From assembly GCA_020633465.1 (NCBI GenBank), contig JACKDN010000010.1, positions 124,001 through 188,000 on the forward strand: a stretch of 64,000 bases of DNA, written 5' to 3'. This DNA is from Myxococcales bacterium (GTDB lineage: Bacteria > Myxococcota_A > Bradymonadia > UBA7976 > UBA1532). Positions within the stretch are counted from its first letter, which is position 1. Every line of letters begins with the position of its first letter. The position numbers were made by a program, and so were the translations under genes. Below the pieces are notes generated by a model, which saw only the letters and a list, made by a program, of their open reading frames with translations, searched no databases and was not told where the DNA came from. Of the stretch, positions 60,282-64,000 are shown in pieces.

Positions 60282-60662
60282 TCACTTCGCGGTAACTGAG
60301 TGGGCCGGACCCCGACTCTTCAGGTACGCCACGAGGTCGAGCAGGGCCCGGTCCCCCAGTGACTTCCAGCCCGGCATCGCCGTGCCTGGGCGGCCGTCGC
60401 GCACCGCGCGATAGACCATGCGCGGCGTCCGGCTGTGTTGCCAGGCGGTGGCAGAGAAGTCGGGGGGCTGGCGCGCGCCCTTGGTGCGCTCGGCCGCGTT
60501 GGGGCCGTGACACTGGCGGCAGCGATCCTCGAACAGCACGCGGCCGCGCGCGCGGGCTTCGGCGGAGGCGACGGCCTCGTTCAGCGCGGCGTCGGTGGGC
60601 TCGCCGCCGCCGCACCCGAGGAGCAGCAACCCGGCGACGCCGACCGGCAGCCGCAGGGTCAC
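60282..60662 (-). CDS. Monoheme c-type cytochrome lipoprotein in the hydrogenase operon
   Basis: 126 residues. The start is the GTG at 60662, overlapping the protease stop (GTGA). Lipoprotein signal 'LPVGVAGLLLLGC', then a helical spacer and a small class I cytochrome fold: heme site C-R-Q-C-H in 'LFEDRCRQCHGPNAAE', Met ligand likely in 'GTAMPGWKSLGDRALLDLVAYLKS'. It is a membrane-anchored periplasmic electron carrier. Its position between the hydrogenase protease and hypF suggests it receives electrons from the hydrogenase or links it to the respiratory chain. Confidence 0.88.
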   Translation of the reverse strand: MTLRLPVGVAGLLLLGCGGGEPTDAALNEAVASAEARARGRVLFEDRCRQCHGPNAAERTKGARQPPDFSATAWQHSRTPRMVYRAVRDGRPGTAMPGWKSLGDRALLDLVAYLKSRGPAHSVTAK

Positions 60663-61180
60663 GGCGCCGGCTCCCACCACAAGTCGGGGGGCGCCGGCGC
60701 CTCGAGGGGCTCCACCGCGTGTCCCCACGCCCTCAACGTACGCACGATCTCGTCGACCAGCGCCGGCACCGCCGCGCGCAGGGCCGCCGACATGGGCTGT
60801 CCGGTGACGAGCGGCCCGGGCACCGCGCCCACCAGCCGCGCCCGCAGCGTGCGCCCGCCCCACATCGCGGTGGTCTGCAGGGCCCCGGCGAGGCTGGGGT
60901 CGTGCGGTGACATGCGCATCTCGGGCGCGCTGCGCCACACCTCGTCGCCCTCGAACGCGCGCAGCGTACCGGGCGGGGCGTCGCCGGCGATGGTGTCGAC
61001 GACGATCACCGCGTCGAGCCCAGCCAGCTCCGAGACGAAGTTGAGGCCCGGCGTCCCGAGGTCGCGCACGTCGACCTCGGGCGGGAAGCGGAAGCCGGCC
61101 TGCAGGGTGGCCACCACGTGGGGCCCGAGCGCGTCGTCGCCCATCAGCACGCTGCCGATGCCGAAGACGGCGGTGGTCAC
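60659..61180 (-). CDS. Hydrogenase maturation protease (HyaD/HybD family)
   Basis: 173 residues. Endopeptidase that removes the C-terminal tail of the large subunit after nickel insertion. The start is the GTG at 61180, overlapping the large-subunit stop, and gives the family start 'AVFGIGSVLMGDDALGPHVV' with the metal-sensing acidic residue in GDD. 'AVIVVDTIAGDAPPGTLRAF' carries the second Asp, and 'MSPHDPSLAGAL' the conserved His. All three HyaD/HybD metal-site residues are therefore present. Adjacent to its presumed substrate. Confidence 0.93.
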   Translation of the reverse strand: MTTAVFGIGSVLMGDDALGPHVVATLQAGFRFPPEVDVRDLGTPGLNFVSELAGLDAVIVVDTIAGDAPPGTLRAFEGDEVWRSAPEMRMSPHDPSLAGALQTTAMWGGRTLRARLVGAVPGPLVTGQPMSAALRAAVPALVDEIVRTLRAWGHAVEPLEAPAPPDLWWEPAP

Positions 61181-62877
61181 AGCGCCATCACCTTCGTGGT
61201 GATGCCCGCCTCGGGATCGTGCGTGTGGATGGCGCACGCGAGGCACGGATCGAACGAGTGCACCGTGCGCAGCAGCTCGAGCGGGCGCTCGGGATCGGCG
61301 ACGGGGTTACCGACCAGCGACGCCTCGTAGGGCCCCATCTGTCCGTTCTCGTCCCGCGGCCCGGCGTTCCACGTCGACGGCACCACCGCCTGGTAGTTGG
61401 CGATGCGGCCGTCCTCGATCACCACCCAGTGCGACAGCACGCCGCGCGGCGCCTCGTGGAAGCCGAAGCCCTGCTGCCGGCCCTTGGGGAACACCGGCTC
61501 GACGAAGGACTCGAGATCGCCCTTGCCGATGTTGTCGATCAGGCGGTCCCAGTGGCTCTCGGCCAGCTCGGCCATCAGGTGCGCGCGCACGCAGCGGGCC
61601 GCGTGGCGGCCGAGCGTCGAGTGCAGCACCTTCGGGGTCAGCTTCGTGCCCGCCAGCGACGACGCGGTGTCGAGCACGTAGTCCACCCGCTTCACGATGC
61701 GCGGATCGCCCTTCGCGTAGCCCACCAGCATCTGCGCCAGCGGACCCACCTGCATCGGCTTGCCGTCGAAGCGCGGCGACTTCACCCACGAGTACTTGCC
61801 CTCGGGGTCGAACTTCCCGGGCTCCGGCGCGGTGACGCCCTCGTAGGGGTGCAGCGTGTCGCCGCCCTCGTACCAGGCGTGGGTGACGTTCTCGGTGACG
61901 TTCTCGCGGAAGTACGCGTCGCCGAACGAGTCGATCGACTTCAGCGTCTCGAGGTCCGCGTTCATGATCGTGCCGCCGGGCAGGTCGAACTCGGTGGCCG
62001 CCGCGTTGGTCGGCAGGTCCGGCACGGCCATGTAGTTCAGCACGCCGGCGCCGTAGCCCAGCCAGTCCGGGTTCATCGCCGCGATGGCGATCACGTCGGG
62101 CAGGTACACCTGCTCGACGAAGGCGCGCACCTCGCGGAACAGATCGCGCACCCAGCTCAGCCGCTCCATGTTCAGCGCGGCCTGGCTGTCGGGGTCGATC
62201 GGGTTCGAGATGCCGCCCACGGCCAGGTTCTGGATGTTGGGCGTCTTGCCGCCCAGGATGGCGACGATCTGGTTGGCCTTGCGCTGGTACTCGAGCGCCT
62301 GCAGGTAGTGGTCGACCGCCAGCAGGTTCACCTCGGGCGGCAGCTTCATCGCCGGGTGGCCCCAGTAGCCGTTGGCGAAGATGCCCAGCTGGCCGCTCTG
62401 CACGAAGCCCTTCACCTTCTCCTGCGTGGCCCGCAGCTGATGGCGGCTGTTGCCCGGCCACTCGCTGAGGCTCTCGGCCAGCTTCGAGGCCGCCACCGGA
62501 TCGGCCTTCAGGGCCTGGGTGACGTCGACGAAGTCGAGGGCCGACAGGTGGTAGAAGTGCACGATGTGGTCGTGCAGCGCGTGCGCCATCACCAGCATGT
62601 TGCGCACCAGCTGGGCGTTGTACGGGATCTCGAGCCCGAGCGCGTTCTCGACGGCCCGCACCGACGCGATGGCGTGCACGGTGGTGCACACGCCGCAGAT
62701 GCGCTGCGTGAACAGCCAGGCCTCGCGAGGGTCGCGGTCCTTCAAGATGAGCTCGATGCCCCGGAACATCTGACCCGACGACCAGGCCTTCTGCACCTGG
62801 CCGTCGCTGACCTCGGCGTCGATGCGGAGGTGTCCTTCGATACGGGTGACGGGATCGATGGTGATGCGCGCGGTCAC
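61177..62877 (-). CDS. [NiFe]-hydrogenase large (catalytic) subunit
   Basis: 566 residues. Oxidises H2 (or reduces protons) at the NiFe(CN)2CO site. The four Ni ligands are in place: Cys61 and Cys64 in R-I-C-G-V-C and Cys545 and Cys548 in D-P-C-L-A-C-A-I-H. A 15-residue tail after His551 is the expected substrate of the adjacent protease. 'ITIDPVTRIEGHLRIDAEV', 'ENALGLEIPYNAQLVRNM' and 'IANYQAVVPSTWNAGPRDENGQMGPYEASLVG' mark the membrane-bound group 1 uptake type (HybC-like). The start is the GTG at 62877, overlapping the membrane-subunit stop. No small subunit within the window; it should lie upstream, beyond base 64000. Confidence 0.96.
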   Translation of the reverse strand: MTARITIDPVTRIEGHLRIDAEVSDGQVQKAWSSGQMFRGIELILKDRDPREAWLFTQRICGVCTTVHAIASVRAVENALGLEIPYNAQLVRNMLVMAHALHDHIVHFYHLSALDFVDVTQALKADPVAASKLAESLSEWPGNSRHQLRATQEKVKGFVQSGQLGIFANGYWGHPAMKLPPEVNLLAVDHYLQALEYQRKANQIVAILGGKTPNIQNLAVGGISNPIDPDSQAALNMERLSWVRDLFREVRAFVEQVYLPDVIAIAAMNPDWLGYGAGVLNYMAVPDLPTNAAATEFDLPGGTIMNADLETLKSIDSFGDAYFRENVTENVTHAWYEGGDTLHPYEGVTAPEPGKFDPEGKYSWVKSPRFDGKPMQVGPLAQMLVGYAKGDPRIVKRVDYVLDTASSLAGTKLTPKVLHSTLGRHAARCVRAHLMAELAESHWDRLIDNIGKGDLESFVEPVFPKGRQQGFGFHEAPRGVLSHWVVIEDGRIANYQAVVPSTWNAGPRDENGQMGPYEASLVGNPVADPERPLELLRTVHSFDPCLACAIHTHDPEAGITTKVMAL

Positions 62878-64000
62878 GGCGTGCTCCTCGGGGTGGCCGG
62901 GGCGAGCACCGGCAGGCGTTTGACGATGACGATCCACAAGAGCATCTCGAGCGCGATGATGCCGACGGTCACGAAGGTCTCGATGGCCGACGGGAAGTAC
63001 GCCCAGCGCGAGCCCGGGTTGAAGGCCAGGATGAACGTGTCGAGGCGGTACAGGGAGCCGCCGGCGAGCACGAGCAGGGCGATGGTGAACAGGCTGCTGC
63101 GGCGCGCTCGCATGGACGGGACCGCCAGCAGCAGCGCCCCGCCGAGGATGAGCGTGGTCTCGAGCCAGAAGGCGGCGCTGAGGTAGCCGCTGTCGAAGGC
63201 GAGGCCCAGCCGGCCCTTCATCGCGAGGTCGGCGAAGCGCACGACGGTGAACACGACGAGGCTGCCGGTGATCGGCGCCCACAGCTTGCGCAGCATGTCG
63301 GTCTCGACCGGCAGGCGCAGGCTGTGGTTGGCGAGGGTGGTCTCGAAGGTGATGACCGCCCAGCCCATCGCCAGCACCGAGATCAGGAACAGGAAGGGCA
63401 GCCAGCCGGTCTGCCACAGCGGGTGCACCTTGGCGCCGGCGACCAGCATCAGGCTGCCCAGGCTCGACTGGTGCATCGTCGGCAGCAGCAGACCCAGGGC
63501 CAGGATGAAGGGCAGCGCGCGCTCGAGGAAGCCGGCCGTCCGCTTGGCGAGGCGGGCCAGGCCCGTGCGACGGCTCTCCGCGAGCTTCTCGAGCCAGATG
63601 GGCGACGCCTCGATGAACAACACGATGACGTAGGCGCCGATGCACAGCGCCACCTCGAACAGCACCGAGTCGTAGTTCCAGTGGCTGGGGGTGAAGGGCA
63701 CCTTCCAGATCAGCCAGGGGCGACCGACGTCGAGGGCGACGCCGACGACGCCCATCGTGTAGCCCAGCAGGCTGGTGACCAGGGCCGGGCGCACCAGCGG
63801 GTGCAGCTGGCCGCGGTTGAAGACGTAGACCAGCAGGGCGGCCGCGTAGCCGCCGCAGGCGAAGGCGGTGCCGATGACGACGTCGGCGGCGATCCACAGG
63901 CCCCAGGGGTTGCCGTCGCTGAGGTTCGTGACGGCGCCGAGACCCACCGCGAGGCGGTAGGCGATCAGGCCGAGGCCGATCGCGGCGACCAGCGCGAGCG
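62874..64000 (-). CDS. hybB: HybB/NrfD-type hydrogenase membrane subunit (5' end outside window)
   Basis: Polytopic membrane protein that passes electrons from the hydrogenase to quinone. The frame is open through base 64000 with further membrane-helix residues ('LALVAAIGLGLIAYRLA' before the GTG at 63947), so the true start is outside. At least nine hydrophobic helices are visible. Family phrases are 'NPWGLWIAADVVIGTAFACGGYAAALLVYVF', 'LGYTMGVVGVALDVGRPW' and 'HPLWQTGWLPFLFLISVLAMGWAVI'. It overlaps the large subunit by four bases (GTGA). Together with the HybC-like large subunit this points to a HybOABC-type group 1 enzyme. Confidence 0.9.
   Translation of the reverse strand, partial: LALVAAIGLGLIAYRLAVGLGAVTNLSDGNPWGLWIAADVVIGTAFACGGYAAALLVYVFNRGQLHPLVRPALVTSLLGYTMGVVGVALDVGRPWLIWKVPFTPSHWNYDSVLFEVALCIGAYVIVLFIEASPIWLEKLAESRRTGLARLAKRTAGFLERALPFILALGLLLPTMHQSSLGSLMLVAGAKVHPLWQTGWLPFLFLISVLAMGWAVITFETTLANHSLRLPVETDMLRKLWAPITGSLVVFTVVRFADLAMKGRLGLAFDSGYLSAAFWLETTLILGGALLLAVPSMRARRSSLFTIALLVLAGGSLYRLDTFILAFNPGSRWAYFPSAIETFVTVGIIALEMLLWIVIVKRLPVLAPATPRSTP

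Noticed and set aside
62874..63947. GTG at 63947 as the true start of the hydrogenase membrane subunit
   Set aside because: The frame upstream to base 64000 encodes another hydrophobic helix in keeping with HybB, so the start lies outside.

Overview
The window is about 64 kb of very GC-rich DNA. Gene content points to a Myxococcota (Polyangia-like) bacterium: Gly-rich 'GGMGG/PG' linkers behind lipoprotein signal peptides, DUF1552/DUF1592 pairs, Ser/Thr kinases, SO2930-like cytochromes and a two-domain PPK2. No rRNA, tRNA, CRISPR array, transposase or phage gene was seen. This taxonomic placement is inference.

Layout. 1-5048 (minus) is an Mla-type lipid transport operon, mlaE-mlaF-mlaD plus an auxiliary lipoprotein that runs to the left edge. 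5163-9839 holds an unknown helical protein, an XRE-like regulator, an alpha/beta hydrolase, and a TetR regulator overlapping a FlgT-C-like protein. 9874-13818 is a divergent cluster: a kinase with an N-terminal HEPN-like motif faces a GHKL ATPase and an unrecognised partner. 13832-20860 holds a class II glutamine amidotransferase, a lipoprotein with a caspase-like His/Cys pair, a glycine-zipper lipoprotein and a DUF1552/DUF1592 pair. 21078-30766 holds secreted proteins, a DUF3857-transglutaminase-TPR gene split by an in-frame TGA, a uracil-DNA glycosylase-like gene, argS, and three copies of a roughly 70 bp intergenic element. 30974-48083 is a surface and electron-transfer region: two very large lipoproteins, a pentaheme cytochrome, a Cys/Gly-Lys-rich protein, an SO2930-like diheme protein and PPK2. 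48178-51429 holds dapA, fhs behind a structured leader, and a UspA protein. 51609-53905 is a ribbon-helix-helix protein with an AAA ATPase/TOPRIM pair that resembles a mobile defence module. 53991-64000 (minus) is a [NiFe]-hydrogenase locus: membrane subunit, large subunit, protease, cytochrome c, hypF, hypC-D-E-A-B and a His-rich mini-protein. The small subunit presumably lies beyond the right edge.

Sequence quality. Reading frames break at several places, mostly in G/C runs or Gly-linker repeats: near 5485-5615, 10250-10280, 21300, 31205-31320, 37320-37395 and 42340-42460. Their number suggests assembly indels. The concentration in the Gly-rich linkers of all three linker-type lipoproteins also leaves room for real repeat slippage. 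Operon genes frequently overlap by 1-4 bases (TGATG, ATGA, GTGA), so translational coupling is common.
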